From: JAAXHH01 sp965248395
GTDB taxonomy: Bacteria; JAAXHH01
Assembly (NCBI GenBank): GCA_965248395.1
Contig: OZ252103.1
Span: 2,108,001 to 2,172,000 of the forward strand
Direction of reading: 5' to 3'
Length of the DNA: 64,000 nt
Part shown: one piece after another, positions 42,255 to 51,077 of the stretch
How the letters are laid out: every line of letters starts with the position of its first letter
Numbering within the stretch: the stretch's first letter is position 1
Position numbers and translations under genes: made by a program
The notes under the pieces: model-generated
What the model was told of the DNA's origin: nothing
What the model saw: the letters and a program-made list of their open reading frames with translations, nothing else
The model's database searches: none

Positions 42255-42680
42255 TTACAGGGACCAGTCCCGGAGTATGCGCTCGACTTCTTCGGCGTGG
42301 CCGCTTTCGTCGCGTATCATGTCTTCCAACTGGACCATGAGCCCGTAATCGCCGAACTCCTCCGCCTCGGAGCGGCGTTGAACGTACCGCTTGACGATCG
42401 TGCGTTCGTCCTCCAGCATGTTCTCCAGGTTGGCCCGATTCGAGTCGCTTACCTTGATGGACCGGGGGACGGTCGTGGGTTCGCCGCCCAGCACCACGAT
42501 CTTGTTGGCGAGATACTGCGCGTGCAGTTGCTCATCCGGGACCTCGTCGAGGAAGAATCTGGCCAGTTCGGGGCGATATGGTCCGCTGGCCTTGGCCGCG
42601 TAAATGGTAAACTGTATGATCGCGCCCAGTTCGGCCGCCAGGTCTTCATTCAGGTTGTCTATCAAGGTTTGCCGGTCCAT
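42255..42680 (-). CDS. Ferritin-like diiron protein (bacterioferritin/Dps-related)
   Basis: A 141-residue four-helix protein. Ferritin-like diiron ligands appear as Glu in DLAAELGAIIQF, the E-x-x-H in DEQLHAQYL, Glu in NMLEDERTIVKRY and the E-x-x-H in DESGHAEEVE. This is the usual two-E-x-x-H arrangement. It is shorter than full bacterioferritin (about 155-160) and lacks the obvious heme Met. It may store iron or protect against peroxide. A good promoter lies upstream at 42713-42741. Confidence 0.85.
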   Translation of the reverse strand: MDRQTLIDNLNEDLAAELGAIIQFTIYAAKASGPYRPELARFFLDEVPDEQLHAQYLANKIVVLGGEPTTVPRSIKVSDSNRANLENMLEDERTIVKRYVQRRSEAEEFGDYGLMVQLEDMIRDESGHAEEVERILRDWSL

Positions 42681-42712
42681 TGTTCTACTCCTTTGATCCT
42701 CTTTGACAATCG

Positions 42713-42741
42713 TTTATACGGTATCCTGCGCTCATATTCAA
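42713..42741 (-). promoter_or_regulatory. Sigma70-type promoter for the ferritin-like gene
   Basis: On the minus strand TTGAAT (42736-42741) and TATAAA (42713-42718) are separated by exactly 17 nt, about 35 nt before the start at 42680. Confidence 0.5.
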
Positions 42742-42828
42742 GGTACAGATTCCAGCGTACCCACACAACGCGATAGTTTCCGTCCACACAAGCGGTTCGA
42801 GGAAGGATGCCGTATCAGGTGTCCGTTC

Positions 42829-43848
42829 TCATGCCATTTCAAGAATGGCCTTGACCACGCCGCTTTCAGGGTCCAGCCAGGAGGGAAAATCGCCGATCAT
42901 GCGTTCGGGACCGGCCGTGTGCGTGATCCACGGCGAGGTATCGATTCGACCGGCCTCGATGTGTTCGATGACCCTTTGCAGGTCGACCGCACGGGAGTTG
43001 CGGCTGCTGAGCAGGGTCATCTCCCTTCGGTGGAAGCCGGGTCCGTCAAAGGAGAGTCGCGATCCGGTGATGCCGACGTAGACCAGGCGTCCTCCGTTGG
43101 AAACGTAATCGTGGGCGCGCATCATGGACTCATGGTGTCCGGTGGCATCGAAGACTGCGGTGGGCAGATCGCCGTTCAGCAACCAGTGAAGCTTCGACGG
43201 CACGTCCGTGGTATCGGATATCACCTCGTTGAGATCATAACGTCGTTTGCAGAACTCGATCCGCTTTTCGCTGATCTCCAGAAGAATCACGCGCGCTCCG
43301 GCCAGGATGGCGAAGGACAGCACGGACAGGCCGATAGGGCCGGCGCCGATCAGAAGGACCGTTTCATCCTTCTTGAGTTCGGCGCGATCCACGGCGTGTG
43401 CGCCGATACCCAGCGTCTCCACCAGGGCCAGTTGCTCGAGCGAAAGGACATCGGAACGTAGGAGTTTCTCCGCGGGCAGCAGCAGGACGTCCCGCATGCC
43501 GCCATCGACGTGGACGCCCAGGACGTCAAGGTTCATGCAACAGTTCGTCTTGCCCATCCGGCAGGGCACGCAGTCGCCGCAGTCCATGTAGGGCACGACG
43601 GCGCACTGGTCGCCGGGGTGAACATGGACCACGTCCCGCCCCGTCGCGACGACTTCCACGCCCAGTTCGTGCCCCAGGATGCGTGGATAGTCGAAAAATG
43701 GCTGCGTACCCTCGAAGGCGTGGAGGTCCGTGCCGCAGATCCCCACCCGTCGAATGCGCACCAGCGCCTCTCCGGTACCGGGCGGAGCTGGATCGGGTGT
43801 TTTTTCAAGCACAAAACGGCCGGGTTTTTCGAGTACGATGGTCGGCAT
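42829..43848 (-). CDS. Zinc-dependent MDR dehydrogenase, possibly sugar-acid (L-galactonate/L-gulonate 5-dehydrogenase-like)
   Basis: About 339 residues from the ATG at 43848; a GTG at 43863 in frame overlaps the previous stop. The catalytic zinc site is C in VGICGTDLHAF and H-E in LGHELGVEV, and the structural Cys cluster is in DCGDCVPCRMGKTNCC. The cofactor domain begins LIGAGPIGLSVLSFAILAG. Polyol and aldonate dehydrogenases have this form. Location directly after a tagaturonate-reductase-like gene suggests hexuronate or aldonate catabolism (inference). Confidence 0.85.
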   Translation of the reverse strand: MPTIVLEKPGRFVLEKTPDPAPPGTGEALVRIRRVGICGTDLHAFEGTQPFFDYPRILGHELGVEVVATGRDVVHVHPGDQCAVVPYMDCGDCVPCRMGKTNCCMNLDVLGVHVDGGMRDVLLLPAEKLLRSDVLSLEQLALVETLGIGAHAVDRAELKKDETVLLIGAGPIGLSVLSFAILAGARVILLEISEKRIEFCKRRYDLNEVISDTTDVPSKLHWLLNGDLPTAVFDATGHHESMMRAHDYVSNGGRLVYVGITGSRLSFDGPGFHRREMTLLSSRNSRAVDLQRVIEHIEAGRIDTSPWITHTAGPERMIGDFPSWLDPESGVVKAILEMA

Positions 43849-43852
43849 ACGA

Positions 43853-44977
43853 TTAGAACTCACTTTTTACTGGGAGAATGCTGGACAGCAGAGGCGGTTT
43901 ATGCTGGAACCTTTCGACGTACGCCTCGTAGGACGGCAATAGACGCAGCTTCACCTTGGTTTCGTGCTCTACCGCGATCGAATCGAGGCGGTGGTCCAGG
44001 TAAGGGTTTCGGAACCGTTCGATGCAGTCTTCCGCGAAGGACCTGGCGTCTTCTACCTCGTCAGGCAATGCCGGTACGATTTCTTCCAACATCAGGTCGC
44101 GCAGCCAGGGTCCCGTTTCCGGGTGTTCCACCGCTTCCCGGACGGTCGGTATACCCAGGGGCATGGCCCGGCACACCAGCGCCGTGTGCGCGCCGTTGAG
44201 CACCCTCATCTTGCGCAGCGCGTAGGGACGCACATCCTTCGTCCGCACCACGGTGGGATGTTCGATAAACGGGTGGGCGCCCGGCCGGTCTTCAAGGGCC
44301 CAGAAGGCGAAGGGCTCGGTCAGCGCCAGCAGCCCGTCGTCATGGGGATTGGGAAATCCCGGCGGCGGTTCGATAGTGATCCGGTCCACAAGCGTATGCA
44401 GCCAGGTCACCCCTTCTTCCATCCATTCGAAGAAACCGTCGTCGAGACGCCGGTTCCTGCCCAACGCCCGGACCATGCGACGTAAGGCTCCGGCGTTGCC
44501 GTCGATCAGTTCGCAGGGGATGATGGTCACCGGAGCGCCGCCGTTTTCATAGCGGTCCAGGAGTACCCGAAGCAGCTTTCCGGGGAAAGAACCCGGCGGT
44601 GATTCGTCCAATCGCTCCGATTCCGGCACATCGTAACCGATCTCCGAGGTATTGGAGAGGATGATCTCCGTGGAAGGATTGCGCCCCACGGCCAATACGG
44701 CCTCCCAATCGTCTTTGGCGCTCAGGGCCCTCGAGACGCTTTCAACCTCGATGGAATCGTCGACCCGCCTTCCACTGCGTATCCCCCGAACGTGGACCCG
44801 GTATCGGCCGTCCTGCTCGTTGAACAGGCGGACCCGTTCGTTGCCCGTGGATTGCACGATGACGACCCGGCCTATGGACTGGCCGGACTGCCTGGCCTCG
44901 TGGATGAAGAGGTCGGCAAAGGCGCGGAGGAACCGTCCGCTTCCGAACTGGAGTACGGATTCAGTCGGCCTTGCCAT
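43853..44977 (-). CDS. Tagaturonate reductase/mannitol dehydrogenase-family protein (UxaB-like)
   Basis: A 374-residue polyol-specific long-chain dehydrogenase. The N-terminal cofactor strand (VLQFGSGRFLRAFADLFI) and the catalytic K-x-x-x-x-N-x-x-H in KMRVLNGAHT (about residues 255-264) are clear. The NTSEIGYD and IIPCELIDGNA segments match the UxaB branch, which reduces tagaturonate to altronate with NADH. Length is shorter than E. coli UxaB (483) because the linker regions are compact. It overlaps the mazG 3' end by 17 nt and is followed by an MDR dehydrogenase gene. Confidence 0.82.
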   Translation of the reverse strand: MARPTESVLQFGSGRFLRAFADLFIHEARQSGQSIGRVVIVQSTGNERVRLFNEQDGRYRVHVRGIRSGRRVDDSIEVESVSRALSAKDDWEAVLAVGRNPSTEIILSNTSEIGYDVPESERLDESPPGSFPGKLLRVLLDRYENGGAPVTIIPCELIDGNAGALRRMVRALGRNRRLDDGFFEWMEEGVTWLHTLVDRITIEPPPGFPNPHDDGLLALTEPFAFWALEDRPGAHPFIEHPTVVRTKDVRPYALRKMRVLNGAHTALVCRAMPLGIPTVREAVEHPETGPWLRDLMLEEIVPALPDEVEDARSFAEDCIERFRNPYLDHRLDSIAVEHETKVKLRLLPSYEAYVERFQHKPPLLSSILPVKSEF

Positions 44978-45752
44978 CCAACTCCCTTTGCTTTGCCTCT
45001 TCCCACAGCTCGTCGAGTTTCTCGAAAGTGGCCCGTTCCAGGTTTTCTCCCCTTAGTTCGAGGGCGGCTTCGATGTATCGGAAACGCCGCATGAACTTGT
45101 CGTTGCTCCTGCGCAGGGCGTCTTCCGGCGGAACATTGAGATGGCGGGACAGGTTCACCATGGAGAACAGCAGGTCGCCCATCTCCTCCTCGATTTTCTT
45201 TTTGTCCCCTTGCTCCAGGGCCTTGCATACTTCGTTGAATTCCTCGCCGACCTTCAGAAGCACCTCTTTCACGTCGTCCCAGTCGAAGTTGACCCGGGCG
45301 ACTTTCTCCTGTATGCGGTAGGCGTGGAGCAGGGCCGGCATACTGGCTGGAAGGCCATCGAGCACCGACTTCCGGCCTTCGCTCCCTTTCTCCTCCCGTT
45401 TGATCTTCTCCCAGTTGGTCAGTACTTCGTCGGACGTGTCCGCGCGGGTATCCCCAAAAACATGGGGATGCCGCCGTACGAGCTTTTCGTTGATGGCGCG
45501 GGCAATGTCATCGATGTCGAAACGTCTTTCCTCGGTGGCTATCTGCGCATGGAATACGACCTGAAGGAGAAGATCGCCCAGTTCATCCCGGAAGTCTCCG
45601 TCGTCACCATGGTCCAGCGCGTCCAGCACCTCGTAGGCTTCCTCGATCAGGTAGGGCCGCAGGGTCTGGTGCGTCTGTTCCTTGTCCCAGGGACATCCCG
45701 TTCCCGACCTGAGTTTCGCCATGATTCTAACGAGTTCTTCAAAGGGGGACAT
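44961..45752 (-). CDS. mazG: Nucleoside triphosphate pyrophosphohydrolase
   Basis: A 263-residue MazG protein with two MazG domains. The first has the motif TGCPWDKEQTHQTLRPYLIEEAYEV and the metal-binding EE-x-x-E / E-x-x-D pair (DELGDLLLQVVFHAQI). The second repeats the pattern at EEMGDLLFSMVNLSRHL. It hydrolyses NTPs, including aberrant ones, to NMP and pyrophosphate. It is first in a minus-strand operon with the UxaB-like and MDR genes, an uncommon pairing of a housekeeping and a catabolic gene. Confidence 0.94.
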   Translation of the reverse strand: MSPFEELVRIMAKLRSGTGCPWDKEQTHQTLRPYLIEEAYEVLDALDHGDDGDFRDELGDLLLQVVFHAQIATEERRFDIDDIARAINEKLVRRHPHVFGDTRADTSDEVLTNWEKIKREEKGSEGRKSVLDGLPASMPALLHAYRIQEKVARVNFDWDDVKEVLLKVGEEFNEVCKALEQGDKKKIEEEMGDLLFSMVNLSRHLNVPPEDALRRSNDKFMRRFRYIEAALELRGENLERATFEKLDELWEEAKQRELDGKAD

Positions 45753-45952
45753 TCCCGATCTCCGGCTACGGTTGTCATCGCGTCGTACAAACCCTTGATC
45801 TGTGCAGGTCTATCGTTAGCGCCCACGGTTCAGCGGCGGCTTAATCTACAATAAACGGACTCGTTCGGCAAGCAAGGTCTTATTCCGTGTAAATCCGTCT
45901 AATACACTTTTACCGTGCGCCTTTACGCCCGTTGCCACCGCTAAGAAAACTG

Positions 45953-45981
45953 TTGACGTAAGCCCTTGAGAATCCTACATT
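45953..45981 (+). promoter_or_regulatory. Sigma70-type promoter for the HNH-scpA-scpB-rluB operon
   Basis: TTGACG (45953-45958) and TACATT (45976-45981) are separated by 17 nt. It lies about 90 nt upstream of the HNH gene. The rest of the 45753-46066 gap shows no gene. Confidence 0.55.
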
Positions 45982-46066
45982 GTTCTGGTCTCCCGGGAAT
46001 TGTTCCCGTATCCGGTTATGGATCATTTCGCAAGGGAGGACACAGGTATAGAAAGGCGTGCAAGGC

Positions 46067-46573
46067 ATGGTTAGCGAGCATGTCCTCGTTCTGAACCAGA
46101 ACTACGAGCCTTTGAGTGTATGTACGGCAAGACGCGCGGTGATACTCGTCTTTCTGCGCAAGGCGGAGATTATTGACAAGTATCCGGAACCGGTGCGCAG
46201 TGTGTACGCGATGTTCGACCGGCCCAGTATCGTAAGGCTGGTGAACTTCGTACGCATACCGAACAAAGGGATCATGCTGTCGCGTAAGAATATCCTGAAG
46301 CGGGACGGCCACCAGTGCCAGTACTGCAGCACAACGCGGGGGCCGTTGACCGTGGATCATGTCCTGCCCAGGTACCTGGGAGGATCGGACAGCTGGGAAA
46401 ACATGGTGTGCGCCTGTCAACGGTGCAACAACAAAAAAGGGGATCGACTGCCGGAAGAAATAAACATGGCGCTCAAGCGCAAACCCAAGGCGCCCACAAG
46501 GATACACTTTATTCGTGATTTTATTGGCATCCACCACCAATCCTGGCGCCCCTACCTTTTTCTCAGGAACTGA
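46067..46573 (+). CDS. HNH endonuclease-family protein
   Basis: A 168-residue protein with the bacterial HNH-5 type domain: VLVLNQNYEPLSV near the start, RDGHQCQYCSTTRGPLTVDHVLPRYLGG and NMVCACQRCNNKKGD. The zinc Cys pairs (C-x-x-C twice) and DHV...GG of the HNH motif are complete. The cellular role is unknown. The ATG at 46067 is chosen over a GTG at 46058 for its spacing from GAAAGG. The same arrangement with scpA directly downstream suggests a chromosomal housekeeping role rather than a mobile one. The stop overlaps the scpA ATG. Confidence 0.85.
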   Translation: MVSEHVLVLNQNYEPLSVCTARRAVILVFLRKAEIIDKYPEPVRSVYAMFDRPSIVRLVNFVRIPNKGIMLSRKNILKRDGHQCQYCSTTRGPLTVDHVLPRYLGGSDSWENMVCACQRCNNKKGDRLPEEINMALKRKPKAPTRIHFIRDFIGIHHQSWRPYLFLRN

Positions 46574-47337
46574 TGAACGGACAATTCGCCATGGCCTACC
46601 AGGTGAAGCTGGAAAACTTCGAAGGACCGCTGGACCTCCTTCTGTACCTCATCAAGGAACACGAGGTTGATATCTACGATATTCCCATTTCGCTGGTCAC
46701 GCAGCAGTACCTGCAGTACCTCGAACTGTTAAAGCTGCTGGATCTCGAGGTGGGCAGCGAGTACCTGCTCGTGGCCGCCACGCTGCTGCGCATCAAGTCG
46801 AAGATGCTTCTCCCCCGCAGGCCCGAGGTGGACGAAGAAGAGGCCGCCGATCCCCGGGAAGAACTCGTACAGCGGTTGCTGGAATATCGACAATTCAAGG
46901 AAGCGGCGGGCGTGTTGAATGAGCACCAGGACTGCAGCGCGGATGTCTTCTACCATCCCGCCACCGAGAACTGGGACGAGGAAATGAACGGTGTGGAAAC
47001 GCTCGACACCCGCCTGGCGGGCAATCTGAATCTCTGGGACCTGCTCCAGGCTTTCAAGTTCACGCTGGACCGGGCCGCGGACGATTTCGACCGAACCGTG
47101 GAACGGGAGACGATATCGATCGAGGACCGTATGGACGATATCCTCGGCAATCTGAAGAAACGCAAGAACCTGTTCTTCAGTTCGTTGTTCCAGGAAGACC
47201 TCTCCAGGTCGTTTTTGATCATAACTTTTCTTGCCCTGCTGGAACTGATCCGGCAGAACAGGGTGGTGTTCGAGCAGACCGATACCCTGGGAGATATCTG
47301 GCTGACCTTGTCCGATTCGGTGAATTCATCGTCATGA
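46573..47337 (+). CDS. scpA: Segregation and condensation protein A
   Basis: A 254-residue ScpA (kleisin-type) protein. The N-terminal YQVKLENFEGPLDLLLYLIKEHEVDIYDIPI is strongly conserved in the family, followed by LLVAATLLRIKSKMLLPR and a C-terminal winged-helix part with TFLALLELIRQNRVV. It links SMC heads and binds ScpB for chromosome condensation and segregation. It overlaps the HNH stop (TGATG) and precedes scpB. Confidence 0.94.
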   Translation: MNGQFAMAYQVKLENFEGPLDLLLYLIKEHEVDIYDIPISLVTQQYLQYLELLKLLDLEVGSEYLLVAATLLRIKSKMLLPRRPEVDEEEAADPREELVQRLLEYRQFKEAAGVLNEHQDCSADVFYHPATENWDEEMNGVETLDTRLAGNLNLWDLLQAFKFTLDRAADDFDRTVERETISIEDRMDDILGNLKKRKNLFFSSLFQEDLSRSFLIITFLALLELIRQNRVVFEQTDTLGDIWLTLSDSVNSSS

Positions 47338-47350
47338 GGTGGTAGACTGG

Positions 47351-48025
47351 ATGCAAAAGAAACTGATCATGGACGAGGCGCAACTGGATGAATACCGGGC
47401 GATCACCGAGGCCGTGCTGTTCGCCAGCGACACGCCGTTGAGCCTGAAGGAACTCAGCCGTATCATGGACGATGTCGGCGAGGAACTGATCGGTCGTTGT
47501 ATCGATGAGTTGAATGAAAGGTATGAAAAGGGCGCTCACGGTTTCGAGATTCGGCTCGTGGCGAGTGGTTACCAGTTCAGCAGCAGGACGGCGCACGCGA
47601 AATGGATACGCCGGTTGTACCGCGGGAGGATTCCTTCGCGCCTGACCCAGGCTGCCTTGGAATGCCTGTCGATCGTCGCATACAAACAGCCCATCAGCCG
47701 TACCGAGGTGGAAGCGATCAGAGGGGTGAACGTGGACGGCGTGCTGAGGACATTGCTGGACCGTAACCTCATCCGCATCGCCGGAAGAGGTGAAGGGGTC
47801 GGCCGGCCGATACTTTATGCCACGACCGGTGATTTTCTCAAGTATTTCGGGCTGAACAAGCTCGCGGACCTGCCGAAGCTGGACGAACTGAACGAATTGC
47901 TGAAGGACCAGGATATCGTGTTGACCGAAGAAGAGGAGGTGCCCGACCAGGCGTTGTACCCGAACCCGGGACGAACGGTCGCCGAAACCGATGAAACGAT
48001 CGTGTCGACAGATGAGACTGAATAA
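47351..48025 (+). CDS. scpB: Segregation and condensation protein B
   Basis: About 224 residues from the ATG at 47351; an in-frame GTG at 47339 is possible. Family motifs are AITEAVLFASDTPLSLKEL at the N-terminus, GFEIRLVASGYQFSSR, LTQAALECLSIVAYKQPISRTEVEAIRGVNVDG and GRPILYATTGDFLKYFGL. The protein has two winged-helix domains and dimerises to support SMC-ScpA. Its last codons overlap the rluB start. Confidence 0.94.
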   Translation: MQKKLIMDEAQLDEYRAITEAVLFASDTPLSLKELSRIMDDVGEELIGRCIDELNERYEKGAHGFEIRLVASGYQFSSRTAHAKWIRRLYRGRIPSRLTQAALECLSIVAYKQPISRTEVEAIRGVNVDGVLRTLLDRNLIRIAGRGEGVGRPILYATTGDFLKYFGLNKLADLPKLDELNELLKDQDIVLTEEEEVPDQALYPNPGRTVAETDETIVSTDETE

Positions 48026-48725
48026 ATACATGGCCCAGGCGGGCGTTGCCTCCCGAAGGCACAGTGAATCGATGATCGTTTCCGGCCGGGTGAAACTGAA
48101 TGGTGAGACGGTCGTAGCCCTGGCAACGCAGGTACAGCCCGATTCCGATGTGGTTACCGTCGACGACAAGCCGTTGAAAGCGTCGTCGACCCGGAGGTGC
48201 TACCTGCTGAACAAACCGGCCGGATACCTCACCACGTTATACGACCCCTTTAAAAGACCTACAGTAGCCTCTTTGATCCAGGGTATTCCCGAGCGGGTCT
48301 TTCCAATTGGACGGTTGGACCGGAATACGGAAGGCCTTTTGCTCTTTACCAATGACGGTTCACTGAGCTACAAACTGACACATCCACGGTTCGGCTTCGA
48401 AAAGGAATACCACGTACAAGTCAAGGGCGTGCCGCGGGAGGGCGTGCTGCGCAGACTGAGAGAAGGCGTCTCCATCGAGGGCAGAACCACGGCGACCGCG
48501 AGAGTAGAAGTGCTTCGCAGCACAAAAACCGGCGCCTGGATTTCCATGGTGCTCCACGAGGGACGCAAACGCCAGATACGGAGGATGTGTGGCCGTGTCG
48601 GCCATCCCGTGCTTCGACTGGTCCGGGTGCGCCTGGGTGGTCTTGCGGATCAGGCCCTTCCCCCCGGCAAATGGCGCGCGCTCACCAACGGAGAGATTAA
48701 GGACCTTGAACCGGTAGACCTGTGA
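48012..48725 (+). CDS. rluB: 23S/16S rRNA pseudouridine synthase (RluB/RsuA family)
   Basis: About 237 residues from the ATG at 48012 (MRLNKYMAQAGVASRR), which begins the S4-like RNA-binding domain (about 1-60). The pseudouridine synthase domain has the catalytic Asp in FPIGRLDRNTEGLLLFTNDG and the conserved KEYHVQVKG and EGRKRQIRRMC segments. It isomerises a uridine in rRNA. The family's RluB and RsuA members cannot be told apart safely here; association with scpAB favours RluB. It overlaps the scpB 3' end by 14 nt. Confidence 0.92.
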   Translation: MRLNKYMAQAGVASRRHSESMIVSGRVKLNGETVVALATQVQPDSDVVTVDDKPLKASSTRRCYLLNKPAGYLTTLYDPFKRPTVASLIQGIPERVFPIGRLDRNTEGLLLFTNDGSLSYKLTHPRFGFEKEYHVQVKGVPREGVLRRLREGVSIEGRTTATARVEVLRSTKTGAWISMVLHEGRKRQIRRMCGRVGHPVLRLVRVRLGGLADQALPPGKWRALTNGEIKDLEPVDL

Positions 48726-48809
48726 TCCGGTTAGAAGACTGTTTTAGTCAGGGCGGCCTTCCGCCGGTGTGGCGGCAGCCCGTGTTTTCATTCATCAAGG
48801 AGGAGTAAC

Positions 48810-51041
48810 ATGCCAGAGGACACCCCGAAGATTACCGAGGTCGAGGAGATCGAGGAATCTTCTTCACCCGCCCGTACCGCGGAGGCGGCTAAAGAGGTAT
48901 CCGCGGAACCACCCGCACAGGACACGGAAACAGCGGTTGAAACGGAACCCACCGTGGAAGCGGAAACTGATGTCGTAGCGGAGACTGCCGTAGACTCAGA
49001 AACCGACGCAGAAGCGGAAACAGCCGTGGAAGCAGAAACCGACGCAGAAGCGGAAACAGCCGTGGAAGCAGAAACCGATGCGGAAACGGAGACTGCCGTC
49101 GCAACGGACACTGCCGTCGCAACGGAGACTGCCGTCGCAACGGAGACTGCCGTCGCAACGGAGATTGCTGTCGAACCTGAAAACGTTGCAGCGAAGCGCC
49201 CGTACAGGCTGCCCAAATGGGTGGATGAACAGGAATTGAATCAGCAGGAACTCGACGAATACGAGCAGATGTTCCAGATGTACGACGAGACCTTGAAGGA
49301 TATCGTGGAAGGTGAGATTGTTTCCGGAAACGTTATCGCGATTGAAAACGGCGAGGTCATCATCGATGTCGGGTTCAAGTCGGAAGGCGCGATACCCCTT
49401 TCCGAATTCACCAACCCCGAAGAGCTCGAAGTCGGCCAGGACATCGAGGTCTTCCTGGAAGATATCGAAGCCCAGGAAGGGCAACTCGTACTGTCGAAGC
49501 AAAAAGCCGATTTCATGAAGGTTTGGGACAAGATCAAGGACGCACATGAAGAGGGCGCCGTGGTGGAAGGCCAGATTTTGCGGCGTATCAAGGGCGGCCT
49601 GGTGGTCGACTTGTTCGGTGTGGACGCCTTTCTGCCCGGTTCCCAGGTGGCCTTGAAACAGACGCCAAACCTGGACCAGTTCATCGGAGAACAGCTTCCG
49701 TTCAAGATCATCAAGTTGAACAAGAGCCGCCGCAACATCGTGGTTTCGCGCCGCGTGGTGCTCGAAGTGGAGAAAGAGATCCAGAAGCAGGCCATCATCG
49801 CCGAACTGGATCGGGGCCAGGTCCGTAAGGGCGTGGTCAAGAACATCACCGATTTCGGCGCGTTCGTGGACCTGGGCGGGATCGACGGTCTGCTGCACAT
49901 CACGGATATATCGTGGGGACGCATCGGACATCCGTCGGAACTGGTAACCATCGGCAGCGAAATCACCGTGGCTATCCTGGAGTTCGACCGTGAACGGGAA
50001 CGGATTTCCCTCGGCCTCAAGCAGCTCGAGCCTTACCCGTGGGCGAACGTCGAGGAGAAGTACCCCGTAGGTTCACGGATCACGGGCCGGGTCGTCAGCA
50101 TCACCGATTACGGGGCGTTCGTCGAACTGGAACGGGGTGTCGAAGGTCTGATTCACATATCCGAAATGTCCTGGACGAAGCACGTGACCCATCCGTCGAA
50201 GATGGTGACGGTCAACGAGAACGTGGATGCGGTCGTACTCAAGGTGGATCAGCAGAACGAGAAGATATCGCTCGGCATGAAGCAAACCCTGCCCGACCCG
50301 TGGCTCTCGCTGAACGAGCGGTACACCGTGGGTACCATGGTGCAGGGTCGCGTGCGCAATATCACCGCATTCGGAGCCTTTGTGGAGATCGAAGAGGGTA
50401 TCGACGGGCTTGTCCATATTTCCGACATGTCCTGGACACGGCGTATCAAGCACCCGAGCGAAGTCGTCAAGAAGGGTGAAGAGATCAACGTCATGATCCT
50501 CAACATCGACCCCGAAGCACGCCGGGTGTCCCTGGGCATCAAGCAGGTATCGGAAGATCCGTGGCTTTCACTCGCCGAGGTCTACCCGGTAAACATCGAG
50601 ACGACGGGGGTCATCATGCGTCTGCTCGAACGGGGCGTGGTCGTTGAACTGGCGCATGAGGTGGAGGGATTCGTACCCATTTCCCAGCTCAACCATCCTG
50701 AAATCAAACGGCCGGGCGACGCCTTCAAGGAAGGCGAGGAGATCCCGCTTAAGGTCATCGAATTCGATGGCAAAAACCGGCGGGTCGTGCTCAGCGTGAA
50801 AGCGTATTTCCGCGACAGGGAAAGGGCGGAAATCGACGAGTACCTGCATAAACACCCGGTGGCGAGCACCGTGATCGGCGATGTCGTGTCCGTGGTAGAG
50901 GAAACTGCCAAGGTAGAGGAAACTGCCAAGGTAGAGGAAACTGCCAAGGTAGAGGAAACAGCCACGGTAGAGGAAACAGCCACGGTAGAGGAAACAGCCA
51001 CGGTAAAGGAAGCTGCCAAGGCAGAGGAAACAGACGGTTGA
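48810..51041 (+). CDS. rpsA: 30S ribosomal protein S1 with repeat-rich N- and C-terminal extensions
   Basis: A 743-residue protein. Residues about 1-135 form a Glu/Thr/Ala/Val-rich acidic extension. Six S1 (OB-fold) domains follow: GEIVSGNVIAIENGEVIID, GAVVEGQILRRIKGGLVVD, GQVRKGVVKNITDFGAFVD, GSRITGRVVSITDYGAFVE, GTMVQGRVRNITAFGAFVE and a degenerate sixth (NIETTGVIMRLLERGVVVE). The last ~50 residues are repeats of VEETAK/VEETAT. S1 binds mRNA at the 30S platform. Usual length is about 555-560, so the extensions are the odd part. A perfect GGAGGAG site precedes the ATG. Both extensions are coded by DNA tandem repeats. Confidence 0.93.
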   Translation: MPEDTPKITEVEEIEESSSPARTAEAAKEVSAEPPAQDTETAVETEPTVEAETDVVAETAVDSETDAEAETAVEAETDAEAETAVEAETDAETETAVATDTAVATETAVATETAVATEIAVEPENVAAKRPYRLPKWVDEQELNQQELDEYEQMFQMYDETLKDIVEGEIVSGNVIAIENGEVIIDVGFKSEGAIPLSEFTNPEELEVGQDIEVFLEDIEAQEGQLVLSKQKADFMKVWDKIKDAHEEGAVVEGQILRRIKGGLVVDLFGVDAFLPGSQVALKQTPNLDQFIGEQLPFKIIKLNKSRRNIVVSRRVVLEVEKEIQKQAIIAELDRGQVRKGVVKNITDFGAFVDLGGIDGLLHITDISWGRIGHPSELVTIGSEITVAILEFDRERERISLGLKQLEPYPWANVEEKYPVGSRITGRVVSITDYGAFVELERGVEGLIHISEMSWTKHVTHPSKMVTVNENVDAVVLKVDQQNEKISLGMKQTLPDPWLSLNERYTVGTMVQGRVRNITAFGAFVEIEEGIDGLVHISDMSWTRRIKHPSEVVKKGEEINVMILNIDPEARRVSLGIKQVSEDPWLSLAEVYPVNIETTGVIMRLLERGVVVELAHEVEGFVPISQLNHPEIKRPGDAFKEGEEIPLKVIEFDGKNRRVVLSVKAYFRDRERAEIDEYLHKHPVASTVIGDVVSVVEETAKVEETAKVEETAKVEETATVEETATVEETATVKEAAKAEETDG
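49005..49076 (+). repeat. 36-bp tandem repeat, two perfect copies, in the rpsA 5' extension
   Basis: A 36-bp unit beginning GACGCAGAAGCGGAAACAG occurs at 49005-49040 and is repeated exactly at 49041-49076. It codes for the alternating Asp/Ala-Glu-Ala-Glu-Thr-Ala-Val-Glu type sequence. Exact identity indicates recent expansion. Confidence 0.85.
49089..49160 (+). repeat. 18-bp tandem repeat, four copies, in the rpsA 5' extension
   Basis: The unit GAGACTGCCGTCGCAACG occurs at 49089-49106, 49107-49124 (one base change), 49125-49142 and 49143-49160, followed by a diverged copy. It codes for the hexapeptide ETAVAT. Confidence 0.85.
50895..51038 (+). repeat. 18-bp tandem repeat, about eight copies, at the rpsA 3' end
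   Basis: Units of 18 bp start at 50895. The first three are identical (GTAGAGGAAACTGCCAAG), the next three share GTAGAGGAAACAGCCACG and the last two are diverged. They code for VEETAK or VEETAT up to the stop. All units are in frame, so copy-number changes would alter only length. Confidence 0.85.
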
Positions 51042-51077
51042 TCGCCGGTGCATGGCCGGCAGGACAGGGGTTTTAAC

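Noticed and set aside
48990..51040. Regularly spaced repeats as a possible CRISPR array
   Set aside because: Units are contiguous 18- or 36-bp tandem repeats without spacers, in frame inside rpsA.
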